The translations under genes and the position numbers were made by a program. A DNA stretch of 64,000 nt, taken from assembly GCA_965203575.1 (NCBI GenBank), contig OZ241894.1, forward strand, positions 868,001 to 932,000. The letters run 5' to 3'. How positions within the stretch are numbered: the stretch's first letter is position 1; each line of letters begins with the position of its first letter. Below, in pieces: positions 1-8,056 of the stretch. The notes under the pieces were generated by a model. It was given only the letters and a program-made list of their open reading frames with translations. It was not told where the DNA came from and did not search any database. This DNA is from Aldehydirespirator sp965203575. Lineage in GTDB: Bacteria > Actinomycetota > Acidimicrobiia > Acidimicrobiales > Aldehydirespiratoraceae.

Positions 1-84
1 CTGCCATACCCATCCACGCTGAAATCTTGGAACCTTCAGGCGCTCATTCTCTACTTCGTTCAGCAGTTCTGTGATCTTCGCCAT
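1..84 (-). CDS. DUF262-family protein, 5' end only (cut by window edge)
   Basis: Reading the minus strand from an ATG at 84-82 gives 28 residues that run off the window. They end in VPRFQRGWVWQ, which matches the N-terminal signature of DUF262 proteins (LxxFQRxxVW), the ParB-like NTPase/nicking domain found in GmrSD-type modification-dependent restriction enzymes and related defence proteins. It is preceded by a short helix (ITELLNEVE), as usual in the family. Only the start is visible, so whether a DUF1524/HNH nuclease domain follows cannot be told. Family knowledge would make it a candidate defence gene; the McrBC-type island lies 7 kb away. The start codon is the only ATG near the conserved block. 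Confidence 0.7.
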   Translation of the reverse strand, partial: MAKITELLNEVENERLKVPRFQRGWVWQ

Positions 85-152
85 GTTCAGCTGCTTTCTG
101 CGATCAGGGGGTTCTTGTGGAACAGCCCGACCAGGTCCAACCGAGTTGCCGA

Positions 153-166
153 GGGTAGCGCTACCC
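153..166. promoter_or_regulatory. 14-bp perfect palindrome upstream of the DUF262 gene
   Basis: GGGTAGCGCTACCC is a perfect dyad about 70 bp upstream of the DUF262 start, in the gap between it and the hydrolase gene. It has the size of a dimeric repressor operator. No regulator gene is adjacent, so its role is only inferred. Confidence 0.3.
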
Positions 167-230
167 GTACCCAGCTTGCTACTCTAGCGGCGCTCTTTAG
201 GCGTCCGCGTGACGCAGTATGGTCTCCAAG

Positions 231-259
231 CTTGAGAGTGGACCTTGCCCACTCTCAAG
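231..259 (-). terminator. Hairpin at the 3' end of the hydrolase gene
   Basis: An 11-bp perfect inverted repeat (CTTGAGAGTGG / CCACTCTCAAG) with a 7-nt loop overlaps the stop codon of the minus-strand hydrolase gene. No U tract follows on the minus strand, so it would be a non-canonical terminator or an mRNA 3'-end stabiliser. Confidence 0.5.
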
Positions 260-857
260 CACGGCCGGATTCGAGCGAGGCCAGGAAGGAGTCGACCGCG
301 GCCACTATCTCGGTGTCGACCCGTGGTTTGGGGTTGTGGCCCTGGCTCTCGAGCCAGTGCATGGTCACCTCTCCGGAGATGGCGCTGAGGTGGGCCTCGA
401 ACTCCTCGGGCGTGCCGAAGGGGTCCCGGTCGCCGTTCACAAGAAGCGTGGGCACGTCCATGCCGCTGAAGTGCTCGACCCGCAGCTTCTCGGGCTTGCC
501 CGGCGGGTGCAGCGGGTAGCTGAGCAGCACCAGCCCGGCCGCGGGCAGCCCCTCGGCAACAGCCATCGAGCACATGCGTCCTCCCATCGAGCGACCGCCG
601 AGCACAAGCCTCGCCGTGGCGGTTCCGAGGTCGGCGGCGAAGGCCTGGGCTGCTGAGCGGACTTCGGCAATCAACTTCGGTGCCCGGTCCGGGAACCGCC
701 TGCCCTCACGCCGGTATCCGAACTCGACGCGGCGCACCGGCAGGTCAAGGCCCTCCTCCAGAGCGACGAGCGTGTGCTGGTCGGCGCCTCTGCCCGCACC
801 GTGAGTCAGCAGCAGCCCGGCCACCGCGGTGGGCCGGGATTCGGAGCCTGGCTGCAT
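255..857 (-). CDS. Alpha/beta hydrolase, KANL3/Tex30-like
   Basis: A 200-residue single-domain alpha/beta hydrolase. The nucleophile elbow GGRSMGG places the serine near residue 90, GDRDPFG supplies the acid near 145 and SQGHNP the histidine near 174, giving a complete catalytic triad. The early LLLTHGAG strand-turn is the oxyanion region. This compact layout fits the KANL3/Tex30 (dienelactone hydrolase-like) family, whose bacterial substrates are mostly unknown. The open frame continues upstream, but the upstream codons lie antisense to the sulfatase gene and are low complexity, so the ATG at 857 directly before the conserved fold is chosen. It is divergent from the choline-sulfatase gene. 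Confidence 0.8.
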   Translation of the reverse strand: MQPGSESRPTAVAGLLLTHGAGRGADQHTLVALEEGLDLPVRRVEFGYRREGRRFPDRAPKLIAEVRSAAQAFAADLGTATARLVLGGRSMGGRMCSMAVAEGLPAAGLVLLSYPLHPPGKPEKLRVEHFSGMDVPTLLVNGDRDPFGTPEEFEAHLSAISGEVTMHWLESQGHNPKPRVDTEIVAAVDSFLASLESGRA

Positions 858-905
858 CCCTCGAAGAATACGTTCGGATGGCCCGGCTGCCTTCGGCGGC
901 AGGAC

Positions 906-911
906 TAACGT
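906..911 (+). promoter_or_regulatory. -10 box (TAACGT) of a probable leaderless promoter
   Basis: A TAnnnT hexamer ends 6 nt before the ATG of the sulfatase gene, so transcription would start at or next to the start codon. No Shine-Dalgarno is visible. The same geometry recurs upstream of five other genes here. Confidence 0.4.
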
Positions 912-917
912 CCGGCC

Positions 918-2438
918 ATGGACCGACCCAACATCCTGGTGGTCATGGCCGATCAGCTGGCCCCTCACTTCACCGGTGCCTACGGGCATCCGCTGGTCCG
1001 CACTCCCGCCATGGATTCCCTGGCCGAGCGGGGAGTCCGCTTCGACGCCGCCTACTGCAGCTCGCCGCTGTGCGCGCCGTCGCGGTTCTCGATGATGTCG
1101 GGGCGGCTCGCGTCGGAGATCGGGGCGTTCGACAACGGGGCCAAGTTCACGGCCTCGATCCCCACCATGGCCCACTACCTGCGGCTGGCCGGCTACCGCA
1201 CCACGCTGTCGGGAAAGATGCACTTCGTCGGACCCGACCAGCTCCACGGCTTCGAGGAGCGCCTCACCACCGACGTCTACCCGTCAGGCTTCGCCTGGGC
1301 CGCCAACTGGGACGCGGCCGCCCAGCATCCCGGCAAGTGGTACTACGACTTCGAGTCGGTGACCGGGGCCGGACCGGTGCTCGCCAACTTCCAGATCGAC
1401 TACGACGACGAGGTCGGATTCGCGGCCGTGCGCCGCCTCTACGACCTGGCCCGGCCCCACGCCGACGACCGGCCGTTCTTCCTGGTGGCGTCGTTCACCC
1501 ATCCCCACGACCCCTATGAGGCCCGTCCCGAGTGGTGGAACCTCTACGACCATGACGGCATCGACCTGCCCGATCCCATCCGCGACGAGGAGGTCGACCC
1601 CCACACCCTGCGCATCCGCCAGGGCACCCAGGGCGACACCGCCGGCTACACCGAGGCCCAGTACCGCACCGCCCGCCACGGGTACTACGCGGCCACCAGC
1701 TACTTCGACTCCTGGCTCGGCCGGCTAGTCGGTGCGCTGGCGGAGACCGGCCGGCTCGACGACACCGTGGTCATCGTCATCAGCGACCACGGCGACATGC
1801 TCGGCGACCGGGGCGTGTTCTTCAAGATGTCGTTCTTCGAGCGCTCGGCCCGGGTGCCCCTGATCATGGCGGGGCCCGGCATCCCCGAGGGCACGACCGT
1901 CCCCAACGCTTGCTCGCTGGTCGACCTTCTGCCCACTCTGCTCGACATCGCCTCCGACGGCGGCTCGTGGCCCGAGTTCGACACGCCGATCTCCGGGCGC
2001 AGCCTCTGGGAGCTCGCCACCGGCGGCGCCGACGATGTGGACGAGACCGTCGGCGAGTACATGGCCGTGTTGACGTCGCATCCGCTCTTCATGATCCGTC
2101 GGGGCCGCTACAAGTACATCCACTGCGACTCCGATCCCCCACTGCTCTACGACGTCGAGGCCGACCCGCTCGAGCGCACCAACCTGGCTGACGAACCCGG
2201 CTGCGCCGAGCTGGCCGCAGCCTTCGCAGCCGAAACCGTGCAGCGCTGGGACAGCGTGGCCATCCGCGAGCGGGTGCTCGCCTCCCAGCGGTCCCGGCGC
2301 GCCATCCAGGCCGCGATCGGCACCAACGGGCCCGGCTGGGACTACCGGCCCGAGCGCGACGCCAACACCGAATACGTCCGCGACCACACGACCTACTCCC
2401 AGATTGGCGCCCGGAGCCGGATCCGGGCCCCGGTCTAG
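918..2438 (+). CDS. betC: Choline-sulfatase
   Basis: A 506-residue type I sulfatase. The formylglycine motif CAPSR (residues 52-56) is of the cysteine type, early metal ligands lie in MADQ (about 10-13), and DHGDMLGDRG about 290 is the C-terminal metal/active-site block. The stretch GKMHFVGPDQLHGFEERLTTDVYP and the C-terminal WDYRPERDAN...RSR block are diagnostic of choline-sulfatase (BetC) rather than arylsulfatases in general. BetC releases choline and sulfate from choline-O-sulfate, feeding osmoprotection or carbon/sulfur supply. There is no signal peptide, so it is probably cytosolic. Length is typical. No betA/betB or transporter lies next to it, and the converging gene is an F420-type oxidoreductase. 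A formylglycine-generating enzyme would be needed from elsewhere in the genome. Confidence 0.88.
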   Translation: MDRPNILVVMADQLAPHFTGAYGHPLVRTPAMDSLAERGVRFDAAYCSSPLCAPSRFSMMSGRLASEIGAFDNGAKFTASIPTMAHYLRLAGYRTTLSGKMHFVGPDQLHGFEERLTTDVYPSGFAWAANWDAAAQHPGKWYYDFESVTGAGPVLANFQIDYDDEVGFAAVRRLYDLARPHADDRPFFLVASFTHPHDPYEARPEWWNLYDHDGIDLPDPIRDEEVDPHTLRIRQGTQGDTAGYTEAQYRTARHGYYAATSYFDSWLGRLVGALAETGRLDDTVVIVISDHGDMLGDRGVFFKMSFFERSARVPLIMAGPGIPEGTTVPNACSLVDLLPTLLDIASDGGSWPEFDTPISGRSLWELATGGADDVDETVGEYMAVLTSHPLFMIRRGRYKYIHCDSDPPLLYDVEADPLERTNLADEPGCAELAAAFAAETVQRWDSVAIRERVLASQRSRRAIQAAIGTNGPGWDYRPERDANTEYVRDHTTYSQIGARSRIRAPV

Positions 2439-2466
2439 GCGGCCTTGATCGGCCGGGAGGCTCGGC

Positions 2467-3486
2467 TCAGATGGCCTTGATGGCGGCCATGACCGCTTGC
2501 CAGCGGTCGGCGTCGCCTCGCGGCGGGGCGTAGAACGAGATCCGGCTGATGACGTCGCCGTAGCGGCGGCCCAGCTCGGGGGCGATCCCCTCGGGCGGGG
2601 CGACCACTGCGAGCGTGTTGAGGATCTCGTCGTCGATGAGCGTGCCCATCTCAACCCACTGGCCCCGCTTGGACAGGGCGTTGAGCTCTGGCTGGAGGTC
2701 GCCCCAGCCGTGGATCTCCAGCACCGGCCGATACGCGGGCGTGGAGCCGTAGAAGGCGATCTGCTGGCGGGTGGCGGCCGCGGAGCGCTCCATCTCCTCG
2801 TCGGTCTCGCCGGTCACCACGAACGACGGGCCGGCTATCTCGTAGCCGTTCATCGAGGCGCCGGCTTGTGCCCGGCCCCGCTCCAGGGCGGGCAGCGTGA
2901 CCTCGCGCAGGTACTTCTCAGTGGTGAACGGGTGGCACAGGAATCCGTCGCACACCTCGCCGGCCACCTCGGTCATCAGCGGGCCGACCCCGGCCAGGTA
3001 GATCGGCGGCGGCCCGGAGTCGCCGAGGTCGATGGCTTTGGGGGCGAACATGGGCGTCATCAGGGTGTGCTGGTAGAACTCGCCCTCGAAGCGCAGGCGC
3101 GTGCCGTGCAGCCAGGCGTCCCAGATGGCCCGGACAGCCTGCACCATCTCGCGCATTCGGGCCGCCGGCTTGCTCCATTCCATCGAGAAGCGCTTGACGA
3201 TGTGGGGCTTGATCTGGCTGCCGAGTCCCAGCACGAAACGGCCCTGCGACAGCGTCTGAAGATCCCAGCCGATGTTGGCCAGCAGCATGGGGTTGCGGGC
3301 GAACGCCACCGCAATGGCGGTGCCCAACTCGATTCTGCTGGTGTCGGCTGCCGCGACGGCCAGGGGCAGGAACGGGTCGTGGGGCCCTTCGACCGTCCAC
3401 GCGCCCGAGTAGCCGGCCTCCTCAAGGCCGGAGGCCGTGCGACCTGCGTCCGTGATCGAGCCCAGCAGCATCGAATCGATCTTCAT
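2467..3486 (-). CDS. LLM-class F420-dependent oxidoreductase
   Basis: A 339-residue luciferase-like TIM barrel. Typical blocks are MKIDSMLLG at the start, the strand-helix IELGTAIAVAFARNPM (about 57-72), the FVLGLGSQIKPHI turn (about 89-101) and the PPPIYLAGVGP strand (about 170-180) that lines the cofactor pocket. Members of this subfamily in Actinobacteria use reduced F420 rather than FMN; the substrate is unknown. A long in-frame extension upstream (to 3738) overlaps the divergent P450 gene and has no family similarity, so the ATG at 3486 is chosen. It converges on the choline-sulfatase gene with a 28-bp gap. Confidence 0.85.
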   Translation of the reverse strand: MKIDSMLLGSITDAGRTASGLEEAGYSGAWTVEGPHDPFLPLAVAAADTSRIELGTAIAVAFARNPMLLANIGWDLQTLSQGRFVLGLGSQIKPHIVKRFSMEWSKPAARMREMVQAVRAIWDAWLHGTRLRFEGEFYQHTLMTPMFAPKAIDLGDSGPPPIYLAGVGPLMTEVAGEVCDGFLCHPFTTEKYLREVTLPALERGRAQAGASMNGYEIAGPSFVVTGETDEEMERSAAATRQQIAFYGSTPAYRPVLEIHGWGDLQPELNALSKRGQWVEMGTLIDDEILNTLAVVAPPEGIAPELGRRYGDVISRISFYAPPRGDADRWQAVMAAIKAI

Positions 3487-3624
3487 GGCGGGCGACGGTA
3501 CCCAATCCATCCATGGCTCCGGCGCCGACCGGCCATGCCGGCAGGCGCTCTCAGTAGCCTCGCCGCCGGGAGTGCGCCCCGCGGCACCGGCGGCCGCGCC
3601 TCGCCAGCCACCAGAGGAGTCCCG

Positions 3625-4818
3625 ATGCCGGCCACCGATATCGAAGGTTTCGTGCTTCGAGGCGGCGACGGTTGGCGATCCCCGTGGGACTCGTACCGGT
3701 GGCTCCGGGACTACGACCCAGTCCACCGCGTCGACCATCCCAAGCTCGGCCGTTTCTGGGTGCTGTCGCGCTTCTCCGACGTGATCGACGCGGCGCGTGA
3801 CACCGCCACTTTCTCCTCAGCTCAGGGGCTCACGCCCGGACCTGACTCGGGAGTGATGTTCGAGGACGGCACCCGCCCCATCGTGATGATGGATCCCCCC
3901 GATCACACGAGCATGCGCAGGCTGGTGTCGAGGCCCATGACCCCCCGCATGGTCTCGCCGATCGAGCCGGCTGTCCGGGCCTTCGTGCGGGAGCGGCTCG
4001 ACGATGTCCCCGCTGAGAGCGAGATCGACATAGTCGAGCTGCTGTTCAAGCCGCTGCCCAGCTTCGTGGTCGCCCACTACCTGGGTGTGCCGCCCGATGA
4101 TCGCATTCGCTTCGACGCTTGGACGGACAGCATCGTCGCGGCCAACGCCGACGCCGACCTGGAGTCGGCGACCGACGCCTTCCTGGGGCTGTTCGCCTTC
4201 GGATCGGAACTGATCGAGCGCCGCAAGGCCGAGCCGGGCGACGACCTGGTGTCGCTGCTGGTGCAGGCCGGCGCGGGAGCGGTCTCAGCGGGCTGGATCG
4301 TCGGGTTCGTGTTCACCATGGTCACCGGCGGCAACGACACCACCACAGGCCTGCTGGGCGGTGCAGCCGCGCTGCTCACCGAGAGGTTGGACCAGCGCCG
4401 GCTCCTTCTCGACGATCCCGCCCTGATCCCCGGAGCCGTCGAGGAACTCCTCCGGCTGACCTCGCCCGTGCAGAACCTCGCCCGCACCACCGCCGCCGAT
4501 GTCGGACTGCACGGCACGACGATCCCGGCGGGCGACAAGGTGATGCTCCTGTACGGCTCGGCCAACCGAGACGAGCGGGTGTTCGGAGCCGACGCCGGAG
4601 AGCTCGATGTCCGACGGCGGATCGACCGGATGGTGTCATTCGGCTACGGCGCCCACCACTGCCTGGGCGCAGCCGCGGCCCGCTTGCAAGCCGTGGTGGT
4701 GGTCGAGGAATTGCTGGCCCGCTTCCCCGACTTCGCGGTGGACGCCGAGGCCGGCCGGTTCGCTTCGGGCGCCTACGTCCGGCGATACGAGAGCCTCCCG
4801 TTCGTGGCTCGCGCATGA
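3625..4818 (+). CDS. Cytochrome P450
   Basis: A 397-residue soluble bacterial P450. The I-helix oxygen-activation motif is GGNDTT (235-240), the K-helix ExxR is EELLR (273-277), and the heme-binding loop FGYGAHHCLG carries the axial cysteine at 346. The DPPDHTSMRRLV block near 90 is the C-helix. This is the class of actinobacterial P450s (CYP107/CYP125-like breadth) acting on steroids, terpenes or fatty acids; the substrate cannot be read from sequence. A Shine-Dalgarno (AGAGGAG) lies 5 nt before ATG 3625, and upstream in-frame codons are antisense to the LLM gene. The stop overlaps the next start (ATGA), so the pair is translationally coupled. Confidence 0.92.
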   Translation: MPATDIEGFVLRGGDGWRSPWDSYRWLRDYDPVHRVDHPKLGRFWVLSRFSDVIDAARDTATFSSAQGLTPGPDSGVMFEDGTRPIVMMDPPDHTSMRRLVSRPMTPRMVSPIEPAVRAFVRERLDDVPAESEIDIVELLFKPLPSFVVAHYLGVPPDDRIRFDAWTDSIVAANADADLESATDAFLGLFAFGSELIERRKAEPGDDLVSLLVQAGAGAVSAGWIVGFVFTMVTGGNDTTTGLLGGAAALLTERLDQRRLLLDDPALIPGAVEELLRLTSPVQNLARTTAADVGLHGTTIPAGDKVMLLYGSANRDERVFGADAGELDVRRRIDRMVSFGYGAHHCLGAAAARLQAVVVVEELLARFPDFAVDAEAGRFASGAYVRRYESLPFVARA

Positions 4819-5960
4819 ACATCGGGAACGCTGGTGGCGTCGGGACACCGACCGGCTTCGCCACGGGCGAGGCCCTGTACCGGATCGTGTGCGAATACGC
4901 CGCTCTGGGGCACCATCGGTCGGGCACCGACCGCGACACCGCGACGACCGACTGGTTCGCTGAGCTCATGGGCGACCTGGGCGACGTGACCATTGCGCCG
5001 GTGGAGTTCGATCGCTACGAAGCCAGCAGCGAGCTGACCGTCGATGGGCGCCCCCTCGAGCACCTGCCCCTGTACTACGAGTTCACCGGGGAGGTCGATA
5101 CCTCGGACGTGGCTGTGCGACGGTTTGACCCCCTCGGGGGCGGGTTCCCTGACGTGGCCGACGAACTCATCGAGCAGACCAGGCGGGCCGGGCATGAGGC
5201 ACTGGCGATTGCCACCGACCACCCGGACGGTGAGTTGGTCGCCATCAACCGGGAACTAGCTGCCAGCCCTTCCGGATTGCCGACCGTCCTGGTGGCTGGA
5301 CGTCACTACGACACTCTGGCCTCGTCGGCCGTTCGCCTGAGGCTCAGGGCGGGGCTCGTCGCGGGTCGCACCGCCAACATCGAGGTCAGCAACGACCGGC
5401 CGGGGCGCCGGCTGGTGCTGACCACCCCGCTCAATGGCTGGTTCGGCGCGGCCGGCGAGCGAGGAACCGGCATTGCCGTACTGCGCCATGTGGCCGAGCG
5501 GCTCGCCGACCGCCCGTTGACGGTGGTCGCCACCGGGGGCCACGAGCTGGGCTACATGGGCGCGTACGCCTGGGTGGACCGGTGCACCGAGCCGCCCGCG
5601 TGTGTTGCGCACATCGGTGCGTCGCTCGCCGTGGATCGTGTGGTCGGCGGCAGCCGCCAGCTCATCGACAGCCGCATCGCCATGACCACGCTGGGCGAGT
5701 CAGCCGCCCGTGGGGTGGCCGCGACCCTCGATGGCGCCGGGATCACGCTGCGCTGCGACTCGGACACCTGGCTCGGGGAGGGGGAGGCGTGGAGCCTTCT
5801 AGGCGTCCCGGTGCTGTCGACGACGGGCGCCGGAGGGGATTTTCACACGCCCTCCGATACGCCGGAGCGGGCTACGTCACCCAGGGCCCTGGCCACGGTC
5901 GCCGACGCCGTGCATCGGGCTGTGGCCACCTTCTACGACGCCGCTACGGTCTGCTCGTAG
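4815..5960 (+). CDS. M28-like (aminopeptidase-fold) protein
   Basis: A 381-residue protein with the outline of an M28 zinc aminopeptidase: an N-terminal lid, a PA-like middle segment, then LTTPLNGWF, GTGIAVLRHVAERL, VVATGGHELGYMGA and a final GGDFHTPSDTPE. In active M28 enzymes the first block carries H and D ligands and the third carries EE. Here the bridging aspartate is not evident (NGWFGAAGERG) and the third block reads GGHELG, so zinc binding looks altered; the final His is kept. It could be a degenerate or repurposed member of the family. Its start overlaps the P450 stop by 4 nt, and the TauD gene follows 36 bp later, so the three may form one catabolic operon. Confidence 0.65.
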   Translation: MNIGNAGGVGTPTGFATGEALYRIVCEYAALGHHRSGTDRDTATTDWFAELMGDLGDVTIAPVEFDRYEASSELTVDGRPLEHLPLYYEFTGEVDTSDVAVRRFDPLGGGFPDVADELIEQTRRAGHEALAIATDHPDGELVAINRELAASPSGLPTVLVAGRHYDTLASSAVRLRLRAGLVAGRTANIEVSNDRPGRRLVLTTPLNGWFGAAGERGTGIAVLRHVAERLADRPLTVVATGGHELGYMGAYAWVDRCTEPPACVAHIGASLAVDRVVGGSRQLIDSRIAMTTLGESAARGVAATLDGAGITLRCDSDTWLGEGEAWSLLGVPVLSTTGAGGDFHTPSDTPERATSPRALATVADAVHRAVATFYDAATVCS

Positions 5961-5996
5961 GTTCATAGGCTCAAGCAGGACTCAGGGGAGCACGGC

Positions 5997-6839
5997 ATGC
6001 AGGTTCGGAGAGTCGCCGGCGCGCTGGGCGCCGAGATCAGCGGCGTCGACCTACGCGATCCCGGCCTTGACTTCGACGCCATCTACCAGGCCTTCTTGGA
6101 GCACGAGGTCATCTTCTTCCGGGGCGCCCATCTCACCGAGGAGGAGCACCTCGCCCTCGGCCGGCGCTTCGGAACGCCCAGCATCTATCCGGTCATGCGG
6201 GTCATGGGGGCGACCGAGCCCACGATGACCGTCATCAAGGACGGTCCGAACAGCCCCAACGCTGCCGATCTCTGGCACACCGACGTCACCTGGACAGCGA
6301 CGCCACCCAAGGCCGCCCTGCTGCACATGGAACTGGCCCCCGAGTACGGCGGCGACACGCTGTGGGCGTCGGCGACCCGCGCCTACGACACGCTCAGCCC
6401 AGAGGTGCAGGAGTTCTTCGCTTCGCTGACGATTGTGCACTCCAACGAGGGATACCTGAAGCGGGTGGCCGAGAAGGCCGGTGAGCACGCCGAAGCGATC
6501 CAGGAGGCCATCAGGCGCGACTACGGCCCGGTGGAGCATCCCCTGGTGCGCACCCATCCGGAGACCGGCAAGCGGGCCCTGCTGTACGCCGAGGGGTTCG
6601 TCTCTCATGTGGCGGGCGTGAGCCGGGCTGAGAGCGACATGGTCTTGAACTTCCTGCGCGAGCATGTCGCCGAGGTGTCCCTGCACTGCCGCTGGCAGTG
6701 GCAGAACGGCGATCTGGCCATCTGGGACGAGCGCTCCACGCTGCATCGGTCCGCGGCGGACCACTTCCCCCAGCGCCGCATCATCCGCCGGCTCGAGATC
6801 GACGGCGACCGCCCCTACTTCGACCCCAACGGCTCCTAG
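5997..6839 (+). CDS. TauD/TfdA-family Fe(II)/2-oxoglutarate dioxygenase
   Basis: A 280-residue member of the taurine dioxygenase family. The facial triad is visible: WHTDVTW gives His94 and Asp96, and STLHRSAADH gives the distal His about 250; the QRRIIRR arginines that follow bind the 2-oxoglutarate carboxylate. The N-terminal GAEISGVDL and FFRGAHLT blocks are standard. Such enzymes hydroxylate a substrate next to a sulfonate, sulfate, ether or carboxylate with release of CO2 and succinate. The nearby choline-sulfatase makes an organosulfur substrate possible, but this is inference. A good Shine-Dalgarno (AGGGGAG) precedes the ATG by about 7 nt. Confidence 0.9.
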   Translation: MQVRRVAGALGAEISGVDLRDPGLDFDAIYQAFLEHEVIFFRGAHLTEEEHLALGRRFGTPSIYPVMRVMGATEPTMTVIKDGPNSPNAADLWHTDVTWTATPPKAALLHMELAPEYGGDTLWASATRAYDTLSPEVQEFFASLTIVHSNEGYLKRVAEKAGEHAEAIQEAIRRDYGPVEHPLVRTHPETGKRALLYAEGFVSHVAGVSRAESDMVLNFLREHVAEVSLHCRWQWQNGDLAIWDERSTLHRSAADHFPQRRIIRRLEIDGDRPYFDPNGS

Positions 6840-6874
6840 CCCCTCGCCTTCGGCTCCCTGCCCGCGCCGGATCG

Positions 6875-7195
6875 TCAGCCGGGCTCGTTGGCACTCGTGC
6901 CTGTTGCGTGGGCGTCGCTCGGGCCGATGAGCCGGCCCGCCAAGGCATCGTCCACCGCGGCGGTGGCGTTGAGGTGCGCTATCAGCGCGGTCAGCTTCCG
7001 GTCGATCTCGGCGACCGCCGCTTCGAGCTTGTCAAATCGGGCATCCATCTTGGCCTCGAGGCGGTCGATGCGCTCATTGGTCTCGTCGATGCGCTCGTTG
7101 GTCTCGTCGATGCGCCGGTTTGTGTCGTCGATGCGGATGTTGATGTCGTCGATGCGGATGTGGGGGCTGACTATCGCTGCGGTCAGCAGGGCCAC
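6875..7195 (-). CDS. Small coiled-coil protein (probable frameshifted C-terminal part)
   Basis: A 106-residue product beginning at GTG 7195 with a hydrophobic stretch (VALLTAAIVS) followed by tandem heptads of the type IDETNER, then LEAKMDARFDKLEAAV and an Ala/Asp-rich tail. The heptads spell a long parallel coiled coil. An in-frame TGA lies three codons upstream of the GTG, but another frame is open upstream (7205-7367) and would supply an N-terminal linker; joining them by one missing base makes a complete membrane helix. Two other genes in the window (38591-38965 and 46034-46462) share the plan of one membrane helix plus a repeated coiled coil. Function unknown. Confidence 0.6.
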   Translation of the reverse strand: MALLTAAIVSPHIRIDDINIRIDDTNRRIDETNERIDETNERIDRLEAKMDARFDKLEAAVAEIDRKLTALIAHLNATAAVDDALAGRLIGPSDAHATGTSANEPG

Positions 7196-7367
7196 GATGA
7201 CTCAGCAGCGGATTCTCCGCAACCTGAGCCCGCAGGCTTGGCCTGTCGACGGTCGCCGCGCCGGCCCGCGCTTGCGCCTGCTCGGTCGATGAGTCAGATG
7301 CGGTGTCGGACGGGTTCGCCATGCGGGAGGCCGCTTCGGCGGCGGGGATCGGAGCGGATGTCGTCAT
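7196..7367 (-). pseudogene. Possible N-terminal fragment of the coiled-coil gene, out of frame
   Basis: From ATG 7367 the minus strand encodes a hydrophilic Ala/Ser/Thr-rich stretch ending in AENPLL, after which the frame becomes arginine/histidine junk antisense to the heptads. A one-base shift at about 7202-7206 would continue AENPLL into VIVALLTAAIV and the coiled coil. Either a real mutation or an assembly error is possible. Confidence 0.4.
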
Positions 7368-7465
7368 CGGAGCCTCGTCTCAGGCCCGGCGGCGGTGCGG
7401 GCGACAGTGCGGCTGGAAGGATCGGTTGCCGACCAGGCCCGGCAACAAGGCTCGTACTGGAGATT

Positions 7466-7486
7466 ACATGACAATCAATGTCATGT
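7466..7486. promoter_or_regulatory. Perfect 8-bp inverted repeat (ACATGACA-N5-TGTCATGT)
   Basis: A 21-bp dyad in a local AT-rich pocket 70 bp upstream of the first island gene. A similar TTGTCA/TGACAA dyad lies upstream of the DUF222 gene (14951-14977). It has operator-like geometry; no cognate regulator is visible. Confidence 0.35.
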
Positions 7487-7542
7487 CAACACCATGAACC
7501 TTCTCCCAGCATCGCCCGACCCGGGCTGTCACACCCCGTCCG

Positions 7543-7548
7543 TACTGT
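7543..7548 (+). promoter_or_regulatory. -10 box (TACTGT) of a probable leaderless promoter
   Basis: TACTGT ends 7 nt before ATG 7556, with no ribosome-binding site between. No convincing -35 is visible. It would drive the accessory island 7556-14256. Confidence 0.35.
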
Positions 7549-7555
7549 GGCCGTC

Positions 7556-8029
7556 ATGGCAACGGACTGTGAGACGGGCTTCGAGCTCAAGTTGGGCAGC
7601 TTGACGGGCTGCATGATGTTGGAGGACAACCCCTTCCCCGTCGAGACGGTTGCCGAGGCGCGCTCGGCCATCCTCCAGCACGCGATGGACTCGCTCGACC
7701 ACCACGCCCACAACCCGGAGAAGCGTGAGTACCTGCACCTGAAAGCACGACCGGGCGGCCCTACCTGGGAGGATCTGGCCGAGTGCGAGGAGGGCCGCCG
7801 CTACGACCCGGCCGACCCCGAAACCGGCATGACGTGCAGCTACCTCCTGTATCTACAGGGCGGCCTGGAAGGCGTCGGCGGCTTGATGTGGACCTACTCC
7901 GTCACCATCTGGGCCACCGCACCCCCCGAAGTCTGGGACCACCCCATCGACCAGCCCGCCGGTCTGGACGAGGACGACAACCGCGGTGATGATGTAGGAA
8001 TCGATACAGAGTTCAACCTCGACGAGTAG
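7556..8029 (+). CDS. Unknown protein, paralogue 1 of the restriction island
   Basis: A 157-residue acidic protein of a family I do not recognise. It is clearly homologous to the product of 8700-9326: both have an AEAR-I-L helix (here about 33-40), then YDPADPETGMTC (83-94), EGVGG, and PPEVWDHP (123-130) followed by DQP-GLD and an Asp-rich tail. No membrane segment or known catalytic motif is visible; a conserved Cys (94) and Trp/His pair stand out. Its stop is followed by a short junction that is itself copied after paralogue 2, so the gene was duplicated together with the start of its downstream neighbour. Likely an accessory factor of the linked McrBC-type system; this is inference from position. 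Confidence 0.6.
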   Translation: MATDCETGFELKLGSLTGCMMLEDNPFPVETVAEARSAILQHAMDSLDHHAHNPEKREYLHLKARPGGPTWEDLAECEEGRRYDPADPETGMTCSYLLYLQGGLEGVGGLMWTYSVTIWATAPPEVWDHPIDQPAGLDEDDNRGDDVGIDTEFNLDE

Positions 8030-8056
8030 TCACTCAATGATCCGAGAGCGAGCAGC

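Larger units (their letters stand above)
7196..7555. other. 360-bp gap: fragment, palindrome and promoter
   Basis: Apart from the out-of-frame fragment (7196-7367), this stretch holds an AT-richer pocket at about 7460-7500 with an 8-bp inverted repeat and, at its right end, a leaderless-type -10 box for the first gene of the island. I see no RNA gene or other coding potential. Confidence 0.5.

Noticed and set aside
2497..3624. N-terminal extension of the P450 (376 codons)
   Set aside because: It is antisense to the LLM oxidoreductase; the P450 start at 3625 has a Shine-Dalgarno.
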